The notes under the pieces were generated by a model. The model saw nothing but the letters and a program-made list of their open reading frames with translations, did not search any database and had not been told where the DNA came from. The position numbers and the translations under genes are program-made. DNA of 64,000 nt from Bradyrhizobium guangxiense. GTDB lineage: Bacteria > Pseudomonadota > Alphaproteobacteria > Rhizobiales > Xanthobacteraceae. The stretch covers positions 6,354,501 through 6,418,500 of the forward strand of contig NZ_CP022219.1 of assembly GCF_004114915.1 (NCBI RefSeq), given 5' to 3'. Shown here in pieces: positions 17,487-25,126 of the stretch (position 1 is the first letter of the stretch; every line of letters starts with the position of its first letter).

Positions 17487-18403
17487 CGACGATTGGCCGG
17501 AAACAGCCCCTCCGGCCGCACCACCAGCACGATCGCCATCAGCAGGTAGATCAGCATGGAGGACAGCGCGGGCGCGGCGGTGGAGGCGGCGGCGCCGCTG
17601 AGCACCTGCCGGAGCAAATTGGGCAGGAAGGCGCGGCCGAGCGTGTCGATCATGCCGACGAAGATCGCGGCGAGGAACGCGCCGCGGATCGAGCCGATGC
17701 CACCGATCACGATGATAACGAAGGCGAGGATCAGGATGTTCTCGCCCATGCCGATCTGCACGGTGAGGATCGGCGCCTGCATCAGCCCGGCAAGGCCGGC
17801 GAGCGCCGCGCCAAGGCCGAACACCAGCGTGTAGAGCAGCTTGATGTTGATGCCGAGCGCGCCGATCATCTCGCGGTTGGAGGCACCAGCGCGGATCAGC
17901 ATGCCGATGCGGGTCCGCATCACGCCGAGATAGAGCAGGAGCGCGACCAGCAACGCCACGATGATGATGGCGAGGCGATAGGCGGGATAGTGAATGCCGG
18001 GCAGGATCGGCACCGGCACCGTGAGCCAAGCCGGCAACGGCAGCGCCAGGCCCGCCGGGCCCCAGATCAGCCGCACGGCCTCGTTGAAGAACAGGATCAG
18101 GCCGAAGGTCGCGAGCACATGGTCGAGATGGTCGCGGCCGTAGAGATGCCGGAGCGCCGTCACTTCCAGCGCGATACCGAGCACCAGCGTGGCCCCGAGC
18201 GCCATCAGCGCGCCAGCTAAGAAGCTGCCGGTCCAGGCCGCGAAGGTCGCGGCGAAATAGGCGCCCATCATGTAGAGCGAGCCGTGCGCGAGGTTGACGA
18301 GATCCATGATCCCGAACACCAGCGTCAGGCCGGCGGCGAGCAGGAATAGCAGCAGGCCGAACTGCAATCCGTTCAAGAACTGTTCGACGACGAGCAGCAT
18401 CAA
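17483..18403 (-). CDS. livH: Branched-chain-type ABC transporter permease LivH
   Basis: 306 residues, hydrophobic, with the LivH motifs LTLVFGIMDLVNLAHG near residues 27-42 and RAGASNREMIGALGIN. It is the first gene of the operon. No binding-protein gene precedes or follows, so the cognate periplasmic protein must be elsewhere; the orphan at 30578-31750 is one candidate. The 287 bp upstream contain a TGCA array (18544-18567) and a small pyrimidine/purine hairpin near 18638-18662. Confidence 0.93.
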   Translation of the reverse strand: MMLLVVEQFLNGLQFGLLLFLLAAGLTLVFGIMDLVNLAHGSLYMMGAYFAATFAAWTGSFLAGALMALGATLVLGIALEVTALRHLYGRDHLDHVLATFGLILFFNEAVRLIWGPAGLALPLPAWLTVPVPILPGIHYPAYRLAIIIVALLVALLLYLGVMRTRIGMLIRAGASNREMIGALGINIKLLYTLVFGLGAALAGLAGLMQAPILTVQIGMGENILILAFVIIVIGGIGSIRGAFLAAIFVGMIDTLGRAFLPNLLRQVLSGAAASTAAPALSSMLIYLLMAIVLVVRPEGLFPANRR

Positions 18404-18543
18404 GACTCTTTCAGGCGCACGTAGCGTCGCGCCGATGTTCGAACAATGTCGCCATCAGTGAAAGAGCTCCCCCTGCCTCTTCAAGGCCGAAAAATGGGTA
18501 ATGGCAGTATCGTTCCGAGGCAAGAGCGATTCGACGCCAGACA

Positions 18544-18567
18544 TGCACTTTGTTGCATGCCGGTGCA
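18544..18567 (-). promoter_or_regulatory. Triple TGCA array upstream of livHMGF (candidate BoxR operator)
   Basis: TGCA at 18544, 18554 and 18564, each followed by exactly six bases, so the boxes repeat every 10 bp on one helix face. The first unit, ATGCACTTTGTTGCAT, matches the box at 6382-6397 upstream of boxC in 14 of 16 positions. It lies about 140 bp upstream of the livH start codon. Confidence 0.6.
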
Positions 18568-18691
18568 TGCGATCAAATGGCCCTGCAAGAAAGCTGCCGT
18601 ACCGGCTGGGGCAACCTGCCGCACCCAAACGATCGCCCTCCCCCCGTTGCCGGGGAGAGGGGGTGACATTCATGGGGTCGAGGGGATGCGT

Positions 18692-18910
18692 CTAGTGCGA
18701 CGTCATCTGCTGGGGAAGGTCTTCAGGTTCGGCGAGCACGCTGTTGACCGTCGAGGCCTCCAGGGCCGCCATCCGGAACAGATAGGCGAGCGTCGCCAAT
18801 CCGGTGTCTTCCGCCATCTGCGCCAGTTCGAGCGCCATGTCGGACATGTAGCCGAGATTCTCGTCCCTGGTCTGCGCCATGATCTGGCTATCCCGCATCA
18901 TGTTCGACAT
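18692..18910 (-). CDS. Small protein directly downstream of luxI-type gene
   Basis: 72 residues from ATG 18910, which begins one base after the stop codon of the AHL synthase gene, so the two are almost certainly co-transcribed. The sequence is Met-rich at the start (MSNMMRDSQIMAQ), then an amphipathic helix-like region (SDMALELAQMAEDTGLATLA, followed by YLFRMAALEAS), with an acidic tail. There is no signal peptide, membrane segment or cysteine. I do not recognise a characterised family. Its position suggests a role tied to quorum sensing or a regulatory partner. Confidence 0.75.
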   Translation of the reverse strand: MSNMMRDSQIMAQTRDENLGYMSDMALELAQMAEDTGLATLAYLFRMAALEASTVNSVLAEPEDLPQQMTSH

Positions 18911-18911
18911 C

Positions 18912-19571
18912 TCAGGCACTCTTTCGTTGCGCGGCGGCAGCGCCGCAGAGGTTGGCACGGGCGACGGCATCCAGATGCGGGCCGTCCTGGCGCACGACCG
19001 AAGTCATGCCGATGCGGTCATGCAGGACATCGAGCGTCTCGCGTCGAATGTCGATGGTCGCCGCCATGGTCCACGCATTCTCCACCAGCGCCGGCAGGCC
19101 GAGCGGCGTCACGACGAAGCCGGCCTCGTGGAAACGCGGCAGCCACCAGGTTTCCATGATCGCGCTGACCCGCGCGATTCCCTGATTGAGGCAGAACTCC
19201 TGCACCGCCGCCATCAGTTGCAGGTTGAGCGCGCCGTCGCGGCGATCACGCACGACGAAGTAGCGCGACCATTCCCAAATCAGCGGATCCGCAGGATACC
19301 CGCGCACCGACGCCAGATGCGGGAACACCTCGCTCATCATCGTGGACTTGGTAGTCGGGTAGAGCCTGTGGCCGCCGACAACGCGCCGCCCCTCCAGCGC
19401 CAGCAGATAGACGGTGTCCTCGTCGTCATAGGAATCGATCTCGCGGCCGTCGGACCTGCGTAACGTTTCCCAGCGACGCTCCTCGACGAAGATGTCGTGA
19501 CGCAGCCGGAAATGCTGCTCGATCACGTCTTCATAAAGGTGGCGATTTGCCGCGGAAATTGCGTGAATCAT
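18912..19571 (-). CDS. bjaI: Acyl-homoserine-lactone synthase, BjaI-like
   Basis: 219 residues from ATG 19571 (GGGGGA five bases upstream; an in-frame ATG at 19583 would overlap that site). The LuxI-family invariant residues are present: R24, F28, W34, the acidic cluster around D46-D52, R69 and E100/R103 in WEWSR. The sequence strongly resembles Bradyrhizobium BjaI as I remember it. BjaI uses isovaleryl-CoA instead of an acyl-ACP to make isovaleryl-HSL; the same branched acyl-CoA preference is expected here but not proven. The gene follows the luxR-type gene with a palindrome between them. Confidence 0.9.
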   Translation of the reverse strand: MIHAISAANRHLYEDVIEQHFRLRHDIFVEERRWETLRRSDGREIDSYDDEDTVYLLALEGRRVVGGHRLYPTTKSTMMSEVFPHLASVRGYPADPLIWEWSRYFVVRDRRDGALNLQLMAAVQEFCLNQGIARVSAIMETWWLPRFHEAGFVVTPLGLPALVENAWTMAATIDIRRETLDVLHDRIGMTSVVRQDGPHLDAVARANLCGAAAAQRKSA

Positions 19572-19630
19572 GAAATCCCCCATTCATCCTCAATGGGAGA
19601 AGAATCTGCGAAAAGACGCAGGTTCGATAT

Positions 19631-19644
19631 TGGGAAATTTCCCA
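19631..19644 (-). promoter_or_regulatory. lux-box-like palindrome upstream of bjaI
   Basis: TGGGAAATTTCCCA is a perfect 14-bp palindrome between the luxR stop and the luxI start. Its centre is 66.5 bp upstream of the luxI ATG, a suitable place for activation by the adjacent LuxR-type protein. Confidence 0.65.
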
Positions 19645-19653
19645 GTACGATGC

Positions 19654-20382
19654 TTAGGGAGCGATGATCTTGTTCCGAATCGCCAGCGCCACTGCATGCG
19701 TGCGGTTGACGGCACCGAGCTTACGCGCGGCAGTTGCAAGATGCTCTTCGGCCGTGCGCTGCGTGATGTGCAGGATCTCGCCGATTTCCCAGGCCGACTT
19801 GCCCTGCGAGGCCCAGGAGATCACCTCGCGCTCGCGCGGGGTGAGGCGGGTCGAGGGACAAGGCGCCGGCTCGAGCAGACGGCGAATGTGGTCGAAGCCA
19901 TACATCGCCATCAGATGCAGCGCCGGCTTGCTGCGGGCATTGAGGTCGAGATGGACGCCGCCGAGTGATACCGCAGCTTCATAGCCGGTGAGCCCGTGGA
20001 TCGGCACGATGAAGCCGCGCGACATGCGGAACTCGCTGGCACGATTCATCACCTCGGCCGCGTTCGGCTCGAGCTCGGCGTCGTAGGGCGCTTCCGACCA
20101 TTCGAACGGATTGACCGATTGCCGGCACAACCGCACCACGGGATCGACGCGGTCGTAATTGTTCTGGGTGTAGAGGCTGAACCATCCGGCCGGCCAGCGC
20201 TTGGCGAGCACCATCTGTGCGAACCGCTGCTCGGGGTTCGGCAATCCCGTCACGATGATGGTTTCGAAGCCGAAGCGACCGAACGCCGTTTCGAGTGCGT
20301 CCATGGCGTCCGGAACCTTGGTATAGGCTCCGAGCCCTTCGATGAAGTCGAGCGCCTCCCGGCCATAATCTACGGCGGACAT
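19654..20382 (-). CDS. bjaR: LuxR-family AHL-responsive regulator, BjaR-like
   Basis: 242 residues from ATG 20382, preceded by AGGAA at 7 bp. The N-terminal autoinducer-binding domain (about 20-165) contains the ligand-pocket Trp/Tyr/Asp pattern WFSLYTQNNYDRVDPV. The C-terminal GerE-type HTH (about 178-235) begins LTPREREVISWASQGKSAWE. It lies upstream of the synthase gene in the same direction. By analogy with BjaR it should bind the branched-chain AHL and activate the synthase gene through the palindrome at 19631-19644. Confidence 0.9.
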   Translation of the reverse strand: MSAVDYGREALDFIEGLGAYTKVPDAMDALETAFGRFGFETIIVTGLPNPEQRFAQMVLAKRWPAGWFSLYTQNNYDRVDPVVRLCRQSVNPFEWSEAPYDAELEPNAAEVMNRASEFRMSRGFIVPIHGLTGYEAAVSLGGVHLDLNARSKPALHLMAMYGFDHIRRLLEPAPCPSTRLTPREREVISWASQGKSAWEIGEILHITQRTAEEHLATAARKLGAVNRTHAVALAIRNKIIAP

Positions 20383-20550
20383 CGGTGCATTTCCTGACCC
20401 ACGCCGGCCCGTATAGCACGTATTCGGGCGCTGTCTCAAACGCGCTGCGGCCGTAGTTTCCCGGTGCGCATCTGGCCTGAAGAATTAAACTACTTGTGGC
20501 AGAATTGGCGCCACGATACACCTCAACGCGTCCGAAGCGGGAAACCCACG

Positions 20551-20727
20551 ATGGAAGACGAGGACATCGCCCTCAACAGCGTGCTCGGCCTGGAATTGAA
20601 CCGCGTGTTTTTCGCCGTCCGCGAAACGGCAAACAAGCAGAAGATCATCGAGTTCGCGCGCGAGGTGCTGCAAGACGAGCGCGCGGAGCTGGCCGACCGC
20701 ATCTCGCCCGAGGGCCCCGCCAGCTAG
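20551..20727 (+). CDS. Small hypothetical protein next to luxR-type gene
   Basis: 58 residues, ATG at 20551 with GGGAAA about 8 bp upstream. It is acidic and predicted mostly helical (EIIEF-type region REVLQDERAELADRI), with no signal peptide or cysteines. It is divergent from the luxR-type gene with about 170 bp between. I do not recognise a family; the start context and the lack of an overlapping gene make it a plausible real gene. Confidence 0.55.
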   Translation: MEDEDIALNSVLGLELNRVFFAVRETANKQKIIEFAREVLQDERAELADRISPEGPAS

Positions 20728-21024
20728 AGCGCGGGCGGTAAACAACGCGACAGGTCGCGCAACGACGCAGCCCCTCCACTTGAATGCGCCGATTTTAGTC
20801 GAAACAATCTGAAAGCGAATTACTCTGCTCTCATTGGAGAAGCCGACGGCCGGCAACGCTCACGTGCCCCGGACGCAGTGCAGCGTCTCTTCGGCGATGC
20901 GCTCCAGCCGGGACACGACAACCACTTGCCGCCTCCGTCCACGCCAGCACGCACTTGCCGCTGGATGACAGCACAGCTCTCGTGAGATGATCGCCGGCAT
21001 GATCGTCTTTCGGGTGCCAAGGCC

Positions 21025-21963
21025 ATGATGACGCTGCGCCAGGTTGAAGTGATCCGCGCCGTGATGGTGACGGGCACCATCGGCGGCGCGGCGAAGCTGC
21101 TCAACGTCTCGGCGCCGGGAATCAGCCGCCTCGTCAAGTACACCGAACGCTCGCTCGGCATCCGCTTCTTCCAGCGCCAGAACGGGCGCTATTTCCCGAC
21201 GCCGGAAGCCGAGAACATTTTCGAGCAGATCAACGGCGTCTACAAGAAGGTCGACGACCTCTCTGAGATCATCTCCAAGATCGGCCGCGGCGGCCTCTCG
21301 GAATTGCGCATCGGCTCGGTGCCGAGCATCTCGCAGGGGATGGTGCCGCGCGCGATCGAACGCGTCCGCCGCCGCTATCCCGACCTCGGCATCGACATCA
21401 ACATCCTCAAGCTCGAGGAGGCCATCGACTACCTGATGCTCGGCCGCGGCGAGTGCGTGGCGATGAGCTATCGGCTGGGGCATTCCGGGCTCGATTTCAT
21501 GCCGCTCGCCTCGGGCGAGCTGTATTGCATCGTGCCGCCGGGCCACGAGCTCTCCGGCCGCAAGCAGGTCTCCGCCGCCGAGATCACCCGCTATCCGCTG
21601 ATCGGCATCGACCCCAACGATCCCTACGGCCGGATCATGGCCGAGATTTTCGCCCGCAACCGGCTCGACTACAACATCACCATCCGCGCACGCTTCGGCA
21701 CCACGGTCTGCGCGCTGGTGAAGGCGGGCCTCGGCATCGCAATCATCGACCAGTTCACCGTGGCCCATGGCGGCTATCCCGGCATCGAGCTCTTGAAAAT
21801 CGCCGAGCCGACGCGGTTCGACACCTATATCGCGGTCAAGCGCGGCGCGCCGCTGTCGCTCCATGTCGAATATTTCATCGAGGCCCTGCGGGCCGAGATG
21901 CGCGCGGTCGAGCCGTCCCGCGGTAACGGCAGGGCCGCTTCGGCACGCGGCCGGAAGAAATAA
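21025..21963 (+). CDS. LysR-family regulator of the quinate/shikimate operon
   Basis: 312 residues; ATG 21025 or the ATG directly after it. The LysR winged helix is at 3-62 (LRQVEVIRAVMVTGTIGGAAKLL) and the periplasmic-binding-like effector domain spans about 92-295. It lies 132 bp upstream of the shikimate-dehydrogenase-like gene, on the same strand, and a TGTTAGG direct repeat lies between. Context implies it responds to a hydroaromatic acid such as quinate, shikimate or 3-dehydroshikimate; the ligand is inference. The C-terminal 20 residues are basic. Confidence 0.9.
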   Translation: MMTLRQVEVIRAVMVTGTIGGAAKLLNVSAPGISRLVKYTERSLGIRFFQRQNGRYFPTPEAENIFEQINGVYKKVDDLSEIISKIGRGGLSELRIGSVPSISQGMVPRAIERVRRRYPDLGIDINILKLEEAIDYLMLGRGECVAMSYRLGHSGLDFMPLASGELYCIVPPGHELSGRKQVSAAEITRYPLIGIDPNDPYGRIMAEIFARNRLDYNITIRARFGTTVCALVKAGLGIAIIDQFTVAHGGYPGIELLKIAEPTRFDTYIAVKRGAPLSLHVEYFIEALRAEMRAVEPSRGNGRAASARGRKK

Positions 21964-21968
21964 CATCA

Positions 21969-22005
21969 TGTTAGGTTTGTCGGATAAGAGGGTAATTGTG
22001 TTAGG
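21969..22005 (+). promoter_or_regulatory. Direct repeats upstream of the quinate/shikimate operon
   Basis: TGTTAGG occurs at 21969-21975 and 21999-22005, exactly 30 bp apart (about three helix turns). The first overlaps a small palindrome TAACATCATGTTA at 21961-21973 that includes the LysR stop codon. They are candidate regulator-binding half sites. Confidence 0.35.
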
Positions 22006-22095
22006 CTAGGGAAAGGCTATCGTCGCGCTTGGAATTGCGAAGGTTTCTCCGCTAATGACCGGGACCGAAGGCTCCCAACGAGACGACAGCAAACC

Positions 22096-22974
22096 ATGTC
22101 CACGCGCGGATACGCCGCCAGCAAGAAGCTTCTCACCGGCCTGATCGGCGCGCCGATCGCGCATTCCGCGTCCCCTGCCATGCACGAACGCGCCGCCGAG
22201 GCGCTCGGCCTGCGCGGCCATTACCAGCTGATCGAGGTCGCCGGCGCCGATGCGACCGGGCTCAGCATGATGCTCGAGGGCGTGCGGCGGCTCGGCTTTG
22301 CCGGCGTCAACGTCACCTATCCCTACAAGGAAGCAGTCGTCCCGCTGCTTGACGCACTGGCGCCGGGCGCCGCCGCCATGGGCGCGGTCAACACCGTCGT
22401 GGTCAAGGATGGCCGCCTGACCGGCCACAACACCGACACCACGGGATTTGCGCGCGCGGTCGCGCCGCTGCTGGCGCCAACAGGCAACGCGATTGCCTTG
22501 ATCGGCGCCGGCGGCGTCGGCAAGGCGATCGCGTTTGCACTGGCCAGCCTTGATGTCACCGACATCCGCATTTTCGACCGCGAGCCGGCGCGCGCCGAGA
22601 CGCTTGCTGGGCTGCTTTCCAGGCAGGGCGGCGCCAGAGTGGCAGCAACCGTCGAGGACGCGCTTGCTGGCGCAACCGGCCTCGTCAACGGCACGCCGGT
22701 CGGCATGCTGCCGAACCGCGGCATGCCCGTGCCCGCCACGCTGCTGCATGAGAGGCTGTGGGTTGCGGATGCGGTCTACTCGCCGCTGATCACACCGTTG
22801 CTGGCGGCGGCACGGGAGCGCGGCGCGAAGATCATGACCGGGCGGGAGCTCGCGATCTACCAGGCCGCCGACGCTTTCGCGCTATTCACGGGCCTTGCCC
22901 CATCGACCGAGGTCATGGGAGAGGCATTTGACGAAGTGATGGTGGCACGAAGCTCAGCCTATCACGCAGCCTAA
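22096..22974 (+). CDS. Shikimate/quinate dehydrogenase, NAD-type AroE paralogue
   Basis: 292 residues, AroE fold. Substrate site: S24 and S26 (HSASPAMH), N72 and catalytic K78 (NVTYPYKE), N99, and catalytic D114 (HNTDTTGF). Cofactor site: GAGGVGKA at 137-144. After beta-strand 2 there is an acidic residue, D161 in IFDREPAR, where the biosynthetic NADP enzymes have NRT; this is the change associated with NAD preference in catabolic quinate/shikimate dehydrogenases. It should oxidise shikimate and/or quinate to the 3-dehydro acids. First gene of an operon that ends with a 3-dehydroshikimate dehydratase. Confidence 0.87.
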   Translation: MSTRGYAASKKLLTGLIGAPIAHSASPAMHERAAEALGLRGHYQLIEVAGADATGLSMMLEGVRRLGFAGVNVTYPYKEAVVPLLDALAPGAAAMGAVNTVVVKDGRLTGHNTDTTGFARAVAPLLAPTGNAIALIGAGGVGKAIAFALASLDVTDIRIFDREPARAETLAGLLSRQGGARVAATVEDALAGATGLVNGTPVGMLPNRGMPVPATLLHERLWVADAVYSPLITPLLAAARERGAKIMTGRELAIYQAADAFALFTGLAPSTEVMGEAFDEVMVARSSAYHAA

Positions 22975-23031
22975 CCGAAGCGGCCGCACACAAGGCCGCG
23001 GACAACATCGACGACAAAAGGGAGGAGAACC

Positions 23032-24162
23032 ATGAAATCGACCTTGCTGGCAGGCGCCCTGCTTGCCTTCGCGACTGCAACAAGTGCCCACGCCCAGGCG
23101 ATCAAGCTCGCCGACGTCGCCGAGCTCTCGGGCGGCGGCGCCACCGTCGGCACCAACTGGAAGAACGGCATCGACCTCGCGATCGAGGAGATCAACGCCA
23201 AGGGCGGCGTGCTCGGCCGCAAGCTGGAAGTGACTCACGCGGACTCGCAGTCCAACCCCGGCGTTGCCCGCGCCCAGGTGCAGAAGGCGCTCGATGCCGA
23301 GCCCTATGTGCTGCTCGGGCCCGGCTATTCCGGCTCGGTGAAGGTCACCGCCCCGCTCGCCGCCGAAGCCGGCATCGCGCAGATCATGGGCGGCGAAGCT
23401 GCCGAGCTGACACAGGCAGGAAACAAATTCCTGTTCCGTACCTCCTTCGGCCAGCAGTCCTCGATGCCGAAGGTCGCAAAATACATCCACGATGAGATGA
23501 AGGCGAAGACGGTCGCGGTGGTCTGGGTCAACAACGATTTCGGCCGCGGCGGACGCGACGTCGTGATCAAGGAGCTTGACCGGCTCGGCTCCAAGGTCGT
23601 CGCCGATCTCTCCACCGAAGCCGGCCAGGCCGATTTCGCCGCCGACGTCGGCAAGATCAAGGCTGCCAATCCCGACGCCGTGTTCGTCTACCTGAACGAG
23701 GAAGAGAGCGCGCGCATCCTGAAAGAGCTGACGCGCCAGGGCGTCACCGCGCCGCTGATGGGCGAGACCACGCTGATCGGCCAGAAGGTGATCGAGCTCG
23801 CCGGCGATGCCGCCAACGGCGCGCGCGGCCATGTCGGCCTCACCACGGATGCGCCGGTCGACCTGATCAAGGCCTTCCGCGAAAGATTTTCCAAGAAGTA
23901 CAATTACGTCCCTGATCATAACGGCCTGAAGGGCTATCTCGCCGTCTACATGGTGAAGGCCACCACCGAGAAGATGGGCAAGGTCGACCCGAAGAAGTTT
24001 GCCGACACGCTGCACGGCTCCACCATCAAGGCCGCGGACGAGCCGGGCATTTTGATGGACGTCACCTTCAGCGACACCGGCGACATCGACCGCCAGAGCT
24101 TTCTGGTCGAGGTCGTCGAAGGCAAGCAGGTGGTGAAGCAGGTGCTGCCCAAGGTGAAGTGA
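23032..24162 (+). CDS. ABC transporter periplasmic binding protein (HAAT type), probable quinate/shikimate uptake
   Basis: 376 residues. A Sec signal peptide (MKSTLLAGALLAFA, cleavage near AHA-QA, residue 21) precedes a type I periplasmic binding fold with IKLADVAELSGGGATVG and AIEEINAKGGVLGRK. It has a strong ribosome site (GGGAGGAG). Binding proteins of this family capture amino acids, amides or aromatic/hydroaromatic acids; the operon context points to shikimate or quinate. A stem-loop after the gene may keep its expression above that of the permeases. Confidence 0.88.
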   Translation: MKSTLLAGALLAFATATSAHAQAIKLADVAELSGGGATVGTNWKNGIDLAIEEINAKGGVLGRKLEVTHADSQSNPGVARAQVQKALDAEPYVLLGPGYSGSVKVTAPLAAEAGIAQIMGGEAAELTQAGNKFLFRTSFGQQSSMPKVAKYIHDEMKAKTVAVVWVNNDFGRGGRDVVIKELDRLGSKVVADLSTEAGQADFAADVGKIKAANPDAVFVYLNEEESARILKELTRQGVTAPLMGETTLIGQKVIELAGDAANGARGHVGLTTDAPVDLIKAFRERFSKKYNYVPDHNGLKGYLAVYMVKATTEKMGKVDPKKFADTLHGSTIKAADEPGILMDVTFSDTGDIDRQSFLVEVVEGKQVVKQVLPKVK

Positions 24163-24169
24163 TCTTCGC

Positions 24170-24222
24170 CTCTCCCCGCGCCTGTCGCGCCGAAGCGTCA
24201 GCGACCGCGGATGCGGGGAGAG
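24170..24222 (+). repeat. Stem-loop between binding-protein and permease genes
   Basis: CTCTCCCCGC (24170-24179) is complementary to GCGGGGAGAG (24213-24222) with a GC-rich loop of 33 nt. Such elements after binding-protein genes often stabilise the upstream mRNA or cause partial termination. Confidence 0.5.
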
Positions 24223-24250
24223 AGCGGGGCGAGAGACACGAGAGAGGAAC

Positions 24251-25126
24251 ATGTCCAACCTGTTCGATCTTCTGGTTGCGGGGCTCGCCACCGGCGCGAT
24301 CTACGCGCTGGTCGCAGTCGGCTTCACGCTGCTGTGGCAGACCTCGCAGACCATCAATTTCGCGCAAGGCGAGTTCGTGATGCTGCCGGCGTTCCTGATG
24401 CTGGCGGCAATGCATGCGGGCGCGCCGTTCTGGCTCGCGATCATTGTCGGCATCCTGCTCTCGATGATCCTGCTCGGTCTCGCCTTCAAGATGCTGCTGG
24501 TCGACCCGATGATGCGCCATGGCGTGCTGCCGCTGGCGATCGCGACGATGGCGCTCGCGATCGGCATCAAGGAAGCCGTGAAGCAGTTCTTCAGCGCCGA
24601 GGCCTCGCCCTTCCCCTCGATCGTGCCGACCGGCGACGTCTCCATCCTCGGCCACGCCGTCTCGCTGCAGAGCATCGGCGTGCTCGTCGTCGCCGTCCTC
24701 GCCGTGCTTGGACTGACGACGCTGCTCAATCGCACCTCGCTCGGCCACCAGATGCAGGCCGCGGCGCAGAACCCGACGGTGGCGCGCATCATCGGCGTGC
24801 CGGTCGAGCGCATGATCCTCCTGACCTTCGTGATCAACGCCTTCCTGGTCGGGCTGGCTTCGCTGCTGATCACGCCGATCTACCTTGCAAAGTTCTCGTC
24901 CGGCGAGGTGCTGGGTCAGGCCGCCTTCATCGCCGCGATCGTCGGCGGCTTCAACCAGGTGCGCGGCGCGATCGCCGGCGGCCTCCTGATCGGCGTGCTC
25001 GACAATCTCGCGGCCGCCTATGTCTCGACGCAATATCGCGCCGCCGTGCCGATGCTCTTCCTGATCGCCGTCATCCTGTTCCGGCCGCAAGGACTGCTCG
25101 GCCGCGCCGAGGAGCGCACGGTATGA
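24251..25126 (+). CDS. ABC transporter permease (LivH type), quinate/shikimate operon
   Basis: 291 residues, hydrophobic throughout, with the LivH hallmarks AVGFTLLWQTSQTINFAQGE near 23-42 and QAAAQNPTVARIIGVP. A ribosome site GAGAGGAAC precedes the ATG. Its stop overlaps the start of the next permease gene (ATGA), so the two are translated together. Confidence 0.92.
   Translation: MSNLFDLLVAGLATGAIYALVAVGFTLLWQTSQTINFAQGEFVMLPAFLMLAAMHAGAPFWLAIIVGILLSMILLGLAFKMLLVDPMMRHGVLPLAIATMALAIGIKEAVKQFFSAEASPFPSIVPTGDVSILGHAVSLQSIGVLVVAVLAVLGLTTLLNRTSLGHQMQAAAQNPTVARIIGVPVERMILLTFVINAFLVGLASLLITPIYLAKFSSGEVLGQAAFIAAIVGGFNQVRGAIAGGLLIGVLDNLAAAYVSTQYRAAVPMLFLIAVILFRPQGLLGRAEERTV

Noticed and set aside
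17487..18029. Extension of livM upstream of 17486
   Set aside because: It reads through livH in a different frame with Arg/His-rich sequence and no membrane character.
24211..25122. Apparent 636-residue fusion with the LivM-type permease
   Set aside because: The upstream part is an alternative frame over the LivH-type gene; the ATGA overlap at 25123 gives the proper start.
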